From: Bifidobacteriaceae bacterium NR021
GTDB lineage: Bacteria > Actinomycetota > Actinomycetes > Actinomycetales > Bifidobacteriaceae
NCBI GenBank assembly: GCA_003585845.1
Contig: NQOP01000002.1
Span: 283,232 to 298,778, forward strand
Length of the DNA stretch: 15,547 bases
Direction: 5' to 3'
Below the pieces are notes generated by a model. That model did no database searches, was not told the DNA's origin, and saw only the letters and a list, made by a program, of their open reading frames with translations. Shown here one piece after another: positions 6,487 to 14,261 of the stretch (positions are counted from its first letter, which is position 1; each line of letters opens with the position of its first letter). Position numbers and translations under genes: made by a program.

Positions 6487-9192
6487 TTACGCCGCTTCAC
6501 GCTCCAAGCGCATGCGATGGCCTTCTTCTTGAGAAACACCATAATATGCAGCAATAGCAATATCCTTCATATCCTCAATTTGCGGAATACGAGGATTTGC
6601 AGGCGCACACTGATCTTCGTAAGCACGCATGCCAATATTGTCAAGTATCGACCAGTAGTACTCTTCGTCTACGCCACAAGCCTTAAACGAAGCGTCCATT
6701 CCAAGCTTTTCATTTCGATACTCTTCAACAGCACGAGCAAGATTTTCAACGCCTTCTTCAGGAGTTTTACCAGGATCTACACCGAGATTCTTAGCGATCT
6801 CCTGATATCTCTCAAGAGCAATATAGCGGTTGTACTTTGGCCAGCTAGTTGGCTCTTGCGGAATTTGACCGTTATAGCGAATAACATAAGGCAGCAAAAT
6901 TGCGTTTGTATGACCGTGTACAACGTGGCACAAAGCACCAATAGTATGAGCCATAGCGTGGCACATTCCGAGGAATGCAGAGCCAAACGCCATTCCAGCC
7001 ATAGTAGCTGCATTATGCATTTTTTCTTGCGCTTCAACCTTGCGCTGAGAATCTTCGCAATTCACAGAATCGTTGAGATTTTCCCAAATAAGCTTCGAAG
7101 CATGCAAAGCCATAGCATCCGTAAAATCATTTGCGTAAACAGAAACATAAGCTTCCATAGCATGAGTTAAGGCATCAAAACCAGAATCGCATGCCAATCG
7201 ACGCGGCTGAGTACGAGCCAAAACAGGATCGACTATTGCAACCGTTGGAGTCAAAGCGTAATCCGTAATAGGATACTTGTATCCAGTCTTGTGATCTGTA
7301 ATAACAGCGTAAGGCGTAACTTCAGAGCCAGTTCCGGAAGAAGTTGGTATGCAAACAAGCTTAGCTTTGCTACCAAGAGGCGGAATCTTAAATGCGCGCT
7401 TACGAATATCGAAGAACTTTTCTCGCAAATCAGCAAAAGAAATCTCCGGATGCTCATACATAAGCCACATAATCTTAGAAGCATCCATTGGCGAGCCGCC
7501 ACCAACAGCAATAATTGTGTCTGGCTGGAATTCGTCACGCATCATTGCGGCGCCACGCTCAACCGTTTCAACGCTTGGCTCAGGCTCAACGTAATCAATA
7601 ATGCGGAAAGTAACGCGATTATCTCGAGCACGAAGCTGATCAATAATCTTATCAACTACGCCAAGTTGCTCCATAACTTTATCGCACACAATAACTGCGC
7701 GCTCAACGCCGTACATATCCCTCAAATAACGAATAGCATTCGGCTCAAAATAAGTTTTAGCCGGAATCTTGAACCATTGCATATTATTATTCCTTCGTGC
7801 AATACGCTTAATATTAAGAAGATTTATAGCCTGTACGTTGCCAGAAACAGAATTTCCACCATAAGATCCGCATCCGAGAGTAAGCGAAGGAGCAATAGCA
7901 TTATAAATATCTCCAACGCCACCAAGAGATCCAGGAGAATTCCAAACAATTCTGCAAGCATGCATACGAACGCCATATTCACGCACAAGATCTTGATTAT
8001 TTGTGTGAATTACAGCAGTGTGACCAGCTCCATGTACAAGCATCTGCTCACACATCTCGAAGCCTTGTTCCTTATTTTCTGCTCGCAACATCGCATGCAC
8101 AGGAGCGAGCTTTTCCATAGTAAGCGGCTCCATTTCGCCAACTTCTTTGCACTCTGCAACCAAAATCACAGCATCATCTGGAATTTCAAATCCAGCTTCG
8201 TGCGCAATATATTGCGGAGACTTACCAGGTACAACGGAATTAAGTTTTGGTGTATTTCCAGAATATGCAGTGCATCCAAACATATATTGTTCAAGCTTAG
8301 CTTTTTCGTCAGCATTAACAAAATATGCTTTCCTGCGCTTCAATTCGCGAAGTAATGGCTCATACACGTCCTTATGCGCAATAATTGCTTGCTCCGTTGC
8401 ACAAATCATTCCGTAATCAAAATGCTTTGAAAGAATCAAATCGTTTGCAGCGCGCGCAATATCAACGTCACTATCGACATATGCAGGAGCATTTCCAGCA
8501 CCCACACCAAGAGCAGGTTTTCCTGAAGAATACGCTGCCTTAACCATTCCAGGACCGCCTGTTGCAAGAATAGTTGCGATCTTTGGATGTTTCATTAATG
8601 CGCCAGTAGCTTCAATTGAAGGATGCTCAATCCACTGAATGCAATCTTTTGGCGCGCCCGCAGCAACAGCAGCATCGCGAACAATTCGAGCTGCTTCAGA
8701 AGAGCACTTTTGTGCGAAAGGATGGAATCCAAAAATAATTGGGCAACGAGTTTTAAGTGCAATAAGCGATTTAAAAATAGCTGTAGAAGTTGGGTTAGTA
8801 ACTGGAGTTACGCCTGCAACAATACCAACCGGTTCAGCTATTTCGTCAATTCCAAGAACATCGTCCTCGCGAATAATACCAACTGTTTTTTGACCTGCTA
8901 GATAATGCGTAATATGTTCGCATGCAAAGATATTTTTTGTAGCTTTATCTTCTACTAAACCACGGCCTGTTTCGTCAACAGCCATCTTTGCAAGAACCAA
9001 ATGTTTATTCAATGCTGCAACTGAAGCTTTAGCGACAATATGGTCGATTTGTTGCTGATTAAGCTTCTCAAACTCATTCAAAGCGACAGTTGCTTTTTCA
9101 ACAAGTTGATCAACTTCATTTTGAGCAGCTAACGCAACGTCATCAGCACTAGCAGTTTTGCCAGTTTCGGCTTGGTGTTGTGCCTCAACCAT
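6487..9192 (-). CDS. adhE: Bifunctional acetaldehyde-CoA / alcohol dehydrogenase
   Basis: AdhE reduces acetyl-CoA to acetaldehyde and then to ethanol, reoxidising two NADH; in bifidobacteria it balances redox in the fructose-6-phosphate shunt. The 901-residue product has an N-terminal aldehyde dehydrogenase domain (about 30-450) with catalytic Cys264 in MICATEQ and a GVGAGN motif near 229. A linker follows, then a C-terminal iron-dependent alcohol dehydrogenase domain (about 480-890) with the nucleotide-binding GGGSPMD (564-570) and likely iron ligands Asp673, His677, His745 and His759. The frame is open 12 codons further upstream, but the ATG at 9192 is chosen because GAGGAGG lies seven bases before it. 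It stands alone, with its own promoter and terminator. The protein probably assembles into spirosomes, as AdhE does elsewhere. Confidence 0.98.
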   Translation of the reverse strand: MVEAQHQAETGKTASADDVALAAQNEVDQLVEKATVALNEFEKLNQQQIDHIVAKASVAALNKHLVLAKMAVDETGRGLVEDKATKNIFACEHITHYLAGQKTVGIIREDDVLGIDEIAEPVGIVAGVTPVTNPTSTAIFKSLIALKTRCPIIFGFHPFAQKCSSEAARIVRDAAVAAGAPKDCIQWIEHPSIEATGALMKHPKIATILATGGPGMVKAAYSSGKPALGVGAGNAPAYVDSDVDIARAANDLILSKHFDYGMICATEQAIIAHKDVYEPLLRELKRRKAYFVNADEKAKLEQYMFGCTAYSGNTPKLNSVVPGKSPQYIAHEAGFEIPDDAVILVAECKEVGEMEPLTMEKLAPVHAMLRAENKEQGFEMCEQMLVHGAGHTAVIHTNNQDLVREYGVRMHACRIVWNSPGSLGGVGDIYNAIAPSLTLGCGSYGGNSVSGNVQAINLLNIKRIARRNNNMQWFKIPAKTYFEPNAIRYLRDMYGVERAVIVCDKVMEQLGVVDKIIDQLRARDNRVTFRIIDYVEPEPSVETVERGAAMMRDEFQPDTIIAVGGGSPMDASKIMWLMYEHPEISFADLREKFFDIRKRAFKIPPLGSKAKLVCIPTSSGTGSEVTPYAVITDHKTGYKYPITDYALTPTVAIVDPVLARTQPRRLACDSGFDALTHAMEAYVSVYANDFTDAMALHASKLIWENLNDSVNCEDSQRKVEAQEKMHNAATMAGMAFGSAFLGMCHAMAHTIGALCHVVHGHTNAILLPYVIRYNGQIPQEPTSWPKYNRYIALERYQEIAKNLGVDPGKTPEEGVENLARAVEEYRNEKLGMDASFKACGVDEEYYWSILDNIGMRAYEDQCAPANPRIPQIEDMKDIAIAAYYGVSQEEGHRMRLEREAA

Positions 9193-9261
9193 GAGTATCC
9201 TCCTCGATAGTTCCACCAGCGGTATCAATAGACTTATGAGCAGACTAATCTAGTATTCACC

Positions 9262-9292
9262 GCTAAATATGTGATACAAGTCACAATTTAGC
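9262..9292. promoter_or_regulatory. Rex-like palindromic operator upstream of adhE
   Basis: The core TGTGATACAAGTCACA (9270-9285) is an exact TGTGA-N6-TCACA palindrome. It sits inside a larger inverted repeat, GCTAAAT (9262-9268) with ATTTAGC (9286-9292), that is interrupted by one extra A at 9269. The redox repressor Rex, which responds to the NADH/NAD ratio, binds TTGTGA-type palindromes and often controls adhE. CRP/FNR-type sites have the same core. The match to Rex is inferred from the motif and the target gene. The site is about 78 bases upstream of the start codon. Confidence 0.65.
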
Positions 9293-9398
9293 CTCTTTGC
9301 TGTACTTTCGCATCTTTGAAGCGAGTTGCGCTATTTATGAGCGAGCTTTATCCTCTATTGTTCGTTATTTGTTCTTATTTGTAATGATTTATGTTCGA

Positions 9399-9427
9399 TT
9401 AATAGATAAATTTTTCTAGAATGTCAA
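9399..9427 (-). promoter_or_regulatory. Near-consensus sigma-70 promoter for adhE
   Basis: On the minus strand TTGACA (9422-9427) is a perfect -35 box, followed after exactly 17 bases by TATTAA (9399-9404) as the -10 box. Transcription would begin near 9392, giving a leader of about 200 bases that includes the Rex-like palindrome. A second, weaker promoter overlapping the palindrome (TTGTAT, 18 bases, TACTAG) is possible. The rest of the AT-rich gap from 9193 to 9553 holds the adhE ribosome binding site, a short TTTAA tandem near 9471-9489 and the rpsI terminator; I see no gene in it. Confidence 0.7.
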
Positions 9428-9492
9428 TTTTAACGGCTAGTTACACACTATTTATAACATTTACTAAACAAATTTAATTTAATTTAATGATA

Positions 9493-9532
9493 AAAATACA
9501 AAAATGGCTCCCAGCAAAACCAGGAGCCATTT
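9493..9532 (-). terminator. Intrinsic terminator after rpsI
   Basis: Arms at 9502-9511 (AAATGGCTCC) and 9523-9532 (GGAGCCATTT) give a perfect 10-bp stem with an 11-base loop, 21 bases past the rpsI stop. The minus-strand transcript continues directly into U-rich sequence (TTTTTGTATTTTTATC). No T run lies on the other side. It ends the rplM-rpsI transcript and insulates adhE. Confidence 0.9.
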
Positions 9533-9553
9533 GCAAATATAAATTCGCGAAAC

Positions 9554-10042
9554 TTAACGCTTCGAGAACTGAGGTGCACGACGTGCCTTGTGCAAACCAG
9601 CCTTCTTGCGTTCCACAACGCGAGCGTCGCGAGTCAAGAAGCCAGCCTTCTTCAAAGCAACACGGTTTGCATCGCGATCGATAGCATTCAATGCACGAGC
9701 AACACCCAAACGAATAGCACCAGCTTGACCAGTGGTACCACCACCGTCAACGAGGACTACAACATCAAACTTGCCTTCAAGCTTGAGCAACACGATTGGT
9801 GAATTCACTTCGCGCTGCAACAAACGGGATGGGAAGTACTCTTCCAAAGTGCGGCCATTGATGGTCCACTTGCCGGAGCCTGGAACCAAACGCACGCGAG
9901 CAACAGCTTCCTTACGACGACCAGTGCCGTAGCCTGGCTCGATGGCGGAAGTACCAGTGCCTGCGCCAGCGTTAGTTTCAGTGGTGTAGCTAGTCAGTTC
10001 TTCTTCGTTCTCAAGAACCGCGGAGTTGTTATTTTCTGCCAT
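9554..10042 (-). CDS. rpsI: 30S ribosomal protein S9
   Basis: S9 is in the 30S head, and its C-terminal tail reaches the P-site tRNA anticodon. The 162-residue product has a normal S9 core from about residue 42 ([19 protein letters not shown]) with the conserved [19 protein letters not shown] and the terminal [11 protein letters not shown], whose last Arg contacts tRNA. The first 40 or so residues form an acidic, Asn/Thr/Gly-rich extension seen in actinobacterial S9 (E. coli S9 is 130 residues). The frame is open seven codons earlier, but the ATG at 10042 follows AAGGAGA at good spacing and is preferred. It follows rplM by 17 bases. Confidence 0.97.
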   Translation of the reverse strand: MAENNNSAVLENEEELTSYTTETNAGAGTGTSAIEPGYGTGRRKEAVARVRLVPGSGKWTINGRTLEEYFPSRLLQREVNSPIVLLKLEGKFDVVVLVDGGGTTGQAGAIRLGVARALNAIDRDANRVALKKAGFLTRDARVVERKKAGLHKARRAPQFSKR

Positions 10043-10059
10043 ATCTATTCTCCTTGATC

Positions 10060-10509
10060 TCACTTAGCCTGCTGAGAGACCTGAGCGATCTCGAAGACCT
10101 GTGGCTTCTGCGAAGTGTGCGGATGCTCAGCGCCAGTGAACACACGAAGGCGGTCAAGCTGCACCTTAGCAAGACGATTCTTTGGAAGCATGCCCTTGAC
10201 AGCAGCCATGATAATGCGCTTTGGATTCTTCTCCAAAAGCTCTTCATAGCTGTCACGACGAAGGCCGCCTGGACGACCAGAGTGGGAATATAATTCCTTG
10301 CTCAACTTGTTGCCGGTCAATGCAATCTTTTCAGCGTTAATAATAATAACGTGATTGCCAGAATCAGCATGAGGAGCAAACGTTGGCTTATTCTTACCAC
10401 GCAGCAAGATTGCTACCTGAGAGGCCAAACGACCAAGTACCACGTCAGTGGCATCGATGATGTACCAGTCATGAGTTAAATCTGCTGGTTTCGGTGTGAA
10501 AGTCTTCAC
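10060..10509 (-). CDS. rplM: 50S ribosomal protein L13
   Basis: L13 is an early assembly protein of the large subunit that binds the 5' part of 23S rRNA. The 149-residue product contains the family blocks [17 protein letters not shown] near the N-terminus, [18 protein letters not shown] in the middle and [13 protein letters not shown], followed by a C-terminal region ending ahead of the S9 start. Its length is close to the E. coli value (142). The ATG at 10509 follows AAAGGTACGATTGTG; a GTG lies two codons before it but is not needed. The L13-S9 pair is universal. A long structured leader precedes it. Confidence 0.97.
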   Translation of the reverse strand: MKTFTPKPADLTHDWYIIDATDVVLGRLASQVAILLRGKNKPTFAPHADSGNHVIIINAEKIALTGNKLSKELYSHSGRPGGLRRDSYEELLEKNPKRIIMAAVKGMLPKNRLAKVQLDRLRVFTGAEHPHTSQKPQVFEIAQVSQQAK

Positions 10510-10694
10510 AATCGTACCTTTTCTCTATTGTGTTTCGAGCGTATATTTTCTTGGTTTATGGAAAATATTTTACTCATAATCCGTGGGCTCCCTGAAAGTC
10601 CTCGATGGCGAGTGGGAAAAGCGCTTTGAAGGACCCCTTAGGGAAACACAACAATCTGCAAGTATATCGCCAAGTGGCGACTACTTGCAAATGT
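10510..10694 (-). other. Structured 5' leader of rplM-rpsI
   Basis: From the predicted start site the leader is about 185 bases. A first hairpin (10657-10689) has an 8-bp outer stem (TGCAAGTA with TACTTGCA), a small internal loop and a 5-bp inner stem (TCGCC with GGCGA) around a four-base loop. A second element (10589-10633) can pair TCCT and AAAG with CTTT and GGGA around an inner CTCG-CCAT-CGAG hairpin. The first hairpin could also act as a weak malQ terminator, since a broken U-rich stretch follows it. Feedback control by L13 or S9 is possible but is inference. Confidence 0.45.
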
Positions 10695-10700
10695 ATATTT

Positions 10701-10729
10701 TATATAAGGCTGAGACGAATACAAAACAA
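10701..10729 (-). promoter_or_regulatory. Promoter of rplM-rpsI
   Basis: On the minus strand TTGTTT (10724-10729) and TATATA (10701-10706) are separated by 17 bases, and AAAT follows the -10 box. It begins 28 bases past the malQ stop. Reading in from malQ is also possible, because no strong terminator lies between. Confidence 0.55.
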
Positions 10730-10757
10730 ATTGCTAAACAAAATAAATCACAAAATG

Positions 10758-12923
10758 TTATGCATTCATAATCGCAGCAAGCGACTGCACTCGAGGCAAA
10801 TCAAACATATTGTCCAAAGACACAGGATTGCCTTCACCATCAGCTAACGGAATACGCCAATTTGGATACTCGTCATTAGTTCCAGGCTGATTTTGCGCAC
10901 GATACTCTCCAACTGCATCAACCAAAGAAGCAGCAAGCAAACGCGAAGGAGCATCCTTCAAAGCGCGATACAATGCTTCAACAATTTCCTGAGTATGAGC
11001 TTCTTCATCTTCAAGCAATTGAGCATCCAAATAACCGCCTTTGACCAGCATTCGCATCATTGCACGATGCTCTGCCTCAGCGCCAGCGCGGAATTCTTCA
11101 ACAGAACCAGTAAGCAAGTGCAAGCGCTCACGAATATTAACTTGCTCATAGCGCAAATAGCCGGCAGCAGGAGGCAAATCATGCGTATTTACGGAAGCAA
11201 GCGTCATTTCGCGCCACTTATCTGGAGTGCGGAACTCACCATCACGCTCTTCGAACCATTCAACAGTGCAACCAAGCACAGCCTTCTTGCGCAACACTTC
11301 CAAAGCATTTGCAGGCAAAACACCCAAATCTTCGCCAACAACTACGCCGTGAGCGCGAGCGGCTTCGATTGCCAAAATGCCGAGCATAATGTCAGCATCG
11401 TAGTAAACGTAAGCACCGCCACTTGGAGCTGAACCTTCTGGAATCCACCACAAGCGGAAAAGTCCAAGAATATGGTCAATGCGAACAGCACCAGCTGAAG
11501 CAAACATTCCATGAACCATATCTCGGTATGTTTTAAAACCAGTACGCTCAAGCTCAAATGGATGCAAAGGTGGCTGAGACCAATCTTGACCTTGCTGATT
11601 GAAGTAATCAGGCGGAGCACCAACAGTAGCTCCGTTAGCAAATCGCTCTGGATTCCACCAAACTTCAGATCCTGCAGGATGCACGCCAACAGCCATATCA
11701 GACATAATGCCGATTTTCATACCAGCTTTACGTGCAGCAACTTGAGCATCATGCAATTGCGTAAAAGCAACCCACTCAAGCCAACGATAAAACTCAAGAG
11801 TATCTGGGAAACGATTAGCTAATTCACGAACCTGATCAGAATCCTTAGTAAGAGTCTTCTCCCAGCAATCGTCACCCTTTGGAGCACCCCACTTGTCGTA
11901 GCACAAGCACCAAGTGGCATAAGATTCAAGCCTGTCACCCATCTCATGCTTAAACTCATTAAAAATGCGAGCGCGATCTTCAGACATACCAGCCTTGAAA
12001 ATCAGCCACAATGCACGCATTTTTACACGCCACATGGAATCACGGTCTATTATTTGCGCGTCATTGTTAAGTGGCTCAACCTGTCCATGCAGATTTTCAA
12101 TTTCTTCGCGAGTTTTATCGTCTAACGTTTCGTACTCAAGAATACTTTCTGGGCGAATATACGTTACGTTTACCATTCCTCGAGCAACAGGCAAGTATGG
12201 AGATGGAGTAAGCGGAGTTACAGGCTCACCTGCATGCATTGGGTTTATTAGCACAAAGTCAGCACCAGTTTTTTGTTTAGCTTCAGTAAGAAGAGTTGAC
12301 AAATCAACAAAATCACCAACGCCCCAAGACTTTGAAGAACGGATTGAGTAAAGTTGTGCCATCCATCCCCAAAGCTGTTCTCCATTTGGCTCCAAGGAAT
12401 TAAGCGTATCAATGCTTTCTGGAGCGCTAATAAGCGTTGCTTCTTCTTGTCGCTCACCAACTGTCACACGCAATGTGTGATAGCCCATTGGTAAATCTTC
12501 AGGAATTTTAATTGAAGACGTAGCTACAAACTTGCCATTTACAGGGTATGCGGTGGTATTATCGTTAGGCACGATTTCTAATTCACCCTCATACTGTTCG
12601 CCATTTTCCAACGTAATAGTTGCCACTGGATACTCAAGAATTCCAGTATTCACAGTTACTTCATCGCACTTACCAACAGTATGCAAAACTGTTGGAGCAA
12701 CAATACGACCGTGTCGATACGCTAAAACGTCGTTTGTAGATTTTTCTATTGCAGCATCGCTAGAAGCGTCTACGCCTAATGCGCCTAAGACAGAAACTAA
12801 TACGTTATCTTGAATCTCGTGTTTTTGATTATCCGAACCAATAAAACTCACGCCAACGCCCATTAATTCAGCAAGACGGTGTAATGGCTTCATTGCTACT
12901 TCTTCATCTGTTGTATTATCCAT
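10758..12923 (-). CDS. malQ: 4-alpha-glucanotransferase (amylomaltase), GH77
   Basis: MalQ transfers alpha-1,4-glucan segments between maltodextrins and releases glucose, so that phosphorylase can use short chains from glycogen or maltose. The 721-residue product has an N-terminal beta-rich region (about 1-165) and a GH77 catalytic barrel. The expected active-site residues are visible: nucleophile Asp483 in VRIDHILGLFRLWWIP, acid/base Glu531 in VGEDLG and Asp582 in VNTHDLPP, with SDMAVGVHPAGSE near 408-420. The start is uncertain: the frame is open from a TTG at 12947, with ATG codons at 12932 and 12923. I chose 12923 because GGAG precedes it and the N-terminus then fits bifidobacterial MalQ, although the spacing is short. 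It lies 17 bases after the upstream gene, probably in one transcript. Confidence 0.95.
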   Translation of the reverse strand: MDNTTDEEVAMKPLHRLAELMGVGVSFIGSDNQKHEIQDNVLVSVLGALGVDASSDAAIEKSTNDVLAYRHGRIVAPTVLHTVGKCDEVTVNTGILEYPVATITLENGEQYEGELEIVPNDNTTAYPVNGKFVATSSIKIPEDLPMGYHTLRVTVGERQEEATLISAPESIDTLNSLEPNGEQLWGWMAQLYSIRSSKSWGVGDFVDLSTLLTEAKQKTGADFVLINPMHAGEPVTPLTPSPYLPVARGMVNVTYIRPESILEYETLDDKTREEIENLHGQVEPLNNDAQIIDRDSMWRVKMRALWLIFKAGMSEDRARIFNEFKHEMGDRLESYATWCLCYDKWGAPKGDDCWEKTLTKDSDQVRELANRFPDTLEFYRWLEWVAFTQLHDAQVAARKAGMKIGIMSDMAVGVHPAGSEVWWNPERFANGATVGAPPDYFNQQGQDWSQPPLHPFELERTGFKTYRDMVHGMFASAGAVRIDHILGLFRLWWIPEGSAPSGGAYVYYDADIMLGILAIEAARAHGVVVGEDLGVLPANALEVLRKKAVLGCTVEWFEERDGEFRTPDKWREMTLASVNTHDLPPAAGYLRYEQVNIRERLHLLTGSVEEFRAGAEAEHRAMMRMLVKGGYLDAQLLEDEEAHTQEIVEALYRALKDAPSRLLAASLVDAVGEYRAQNQPGTNDEYPNWRIPLADGEGNPVSLDNMFDLPRVQSLAAIMNA

Positions 12924-12940
12924 ACGCTCCATTATTCGCG

Positions 12941-13567
12941 TTAGCAACGACTGCGCGCCGCTAATGATACATCTTCAGATTTATCGTTGCATAGTTCTTG
13001 CAGCACGTTTTGTGGAACACCAGGATTTAGCGCAACAGCTCTTCGTACCATGGAAGCTAACACAACCGGAGCGTTTTCTTCTGCACTAACACCGAGGGAG
13101 GCTAAATATTTCAGCGTTTCAGCACTTATGCCATCTGATTGCGCGCCCTCTAAACGCATTTTCCAAGAAGCTTTTGGATTACATAATGCAGCATCTCTAA
13201 CTGCATTACATGAATCTTTAGTAAGTCTTCCAACTAACCAATTTTTAGCATTTTTATTTTCAGCAACAGCCAAACGCACTTTATCAGCAGAATCTTCAGA
13301 AAGTTTCACTAATATGTTTGGAAAAGGCATTTCTGTAGCTAAATAAATACGGTCTTCTTCTGGAGTATTGATATTACCTGCAACTGCTTCAAGCAAGGAA
13401 GTAGCTCTAGAAAATGCCGCTTGGTCTGATCGATCCGGTAATTCTCTCCTAGCAAATTCATGGAGCTCAGCTGAATCCTCGCTATGTCGCAAATGCTCGT
13501 ATACAGCAGTTAAAGGTTCATAAGATGAATCGTCAGTAGTGTTTGTTTTTTCATTAGTCTTTTCCAT
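12941..13567 (-). CDS. Leucine-rich repeat variant (LRV/HEAT-like) protein, function unknown
   Basis: The 208-residue product has no recognisable enzyme motif. After a polar N-terminus (about 1-45) the remainder is helical and shows repeats of the leucine-rich repeat variant type, with the pattern L..L..D....VR.AVA.NP: one around residues 86-105 (DKVRLAVAEN), one around 111-131 (LVGRLTKDSCNAVRDAALCNP) and one at the C-terminus (VRRAVALNPGVPQNVLQEL, then NDKSEDVSLAAR). There is no signal peptide or membrane segment, so it is probably cytosolic and binds a protein or nucleic acid. AAAGGTG precedes its ATG. It lies 10 bases after the YigZ-family gene and 17 bases before malQ. A few cysteines are present but not in the cluster-binding arrangement known from the Azotobacter LRV protein. 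Confidence 0.75.
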   Translation of the reverse strand: MEKTNEKTNTTDDSSYEPLTAVYEHLRHSEDSAELHEFARRELPDRSDQAAFSRATSLLEAVAGNINTPEEDRIYLATEMPFPNILVKLSEDSADKVRLAVAENKNAKNWLVGRLTKDSCNAVRDAALCNPKASWKMRLEGAQSDGISAETLKYLASLGVSAEENAPVVLASMVRRAVALNPGVPQNVLQELCNDKSEDVSLAARSRC

Positions 13568-13577
13568 GAAATCACCT

Positions 13578-14246
13578 TTAACGCTTAGTATCTATCAGCT
13601 TATTACTTAGAGTACCATCTGCTTTCGGCACAACGCTTCCAGAAAAAGCATTCTGAACAATATCAAGAAATTCTTGTGATTTTAAAGTTGGAATAGCAAT
13701 ATTAAGAGAAATTTCAGCACCATAAATTTCGTTGTCAATTATGCCTTCCATTTGGCTTACAATATGCTGCAACATTCGCAATTGTTGATATTGCAACTTG
13801 CAAGTAAAACGAGTGCACGTAATAATATCAACTATTTGCGCAGATTCTACTGCCATACTTGCTGCACGCGCATAAGCTCTGGTTAAACCGCCTGCTCCAA
13901 GCAAAATACCGCCAAAATATCGCGTTACTGTTACTACACAATCTGTTAAATTTGATGATCTAAGTACATCTAATATTGGTTTTCCTGCTGTTCCAGTTGG
14001 CTCACCATCGTCACTCATGCGCTCACGCAATTGAGCTTTCGACGAACCACAAATGGCAGCATAAGCAACATGGCGAGCTTTAGGATTCTTAAAACGCACT
14101 GATTGCATAAATTCCACAGCGTCGTCAAGATTATCAATATGACAAATGCACCCAATAAACTCTGATTTTTTCTCTACGAAAGAAGCTTCACAAGGATGCG
14201 ATTGCAATTGACGAACGGTGCGCAAAATATTATGCAAATCAGCCAC
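13578..14246 (-). CDS. yigZ: YigZ/IMPACT-family (UPF0029) protein
   Basis: The 222-residue product belongs to the YigZ/YvyE family, related to eukaryotic IMPACT/Yih1, which affects translation control through Gcn1. Its bacterial role is not settled. The N-terminal domain carries the family signature: SEFIGCICHI near residue 28, ARHVAYAAICG near 57, DDGEPTGTAGKPIL at 79-92 and VTRYFGGILLGAGGLTRAY at 107-125. A smaller C-terminal domain (about 140-210) has the DUF1949-type ferredoxin-like fold position. The length is normal for the family. The start is a GTG at 14246 with only a weak ribosome binding site; no better in-frame start lies before the conserved region. It is 15 bases from the CsoR-family gene. 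Confidence 0.92.
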   Translation of the reverse strand: MADLHNILRTVRQLQSHPCEASFVEKKSEFIGCICHIDNLDDAVEFMQSVRFKNPKARHVAYAAICGSSKAQLRERMSDDGEPTGTAGKPILDVLRSSNLTDCVVTVTRYFGGILLGAGGLTRAYARAASMAVESAQIVDIITCTRFTCKLQYQQLRMLQHIVSQMEGIIDNEIYGAEISLNIAIPTLKSQEFLDIVQNAFSGSVVPKADGTLSNKLIDTKR

Positions 14247-14261
14247 TAGACACTACCAATA

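Noticed and set aside
7291..8355. A 354-codon open frame on the plus strand opposite adhE
   Set aside because: It is antisense to the conserved core of AdhE and shows no recognisable domain.
9193..9228. A 12-codon upstream extension of AdhE
   Set aside because: It includes the GAGGAGG ribosome binding site of the ATG at 9192 and does not match the AdhE N-terminus.
12924..12947. A TTG start for malQ overlapping the end of the LRV gene
   Set aside because: No ribosome binding site precedes it, and the ATG at 12923 gives a better fit to the family, though the choice is not certain.
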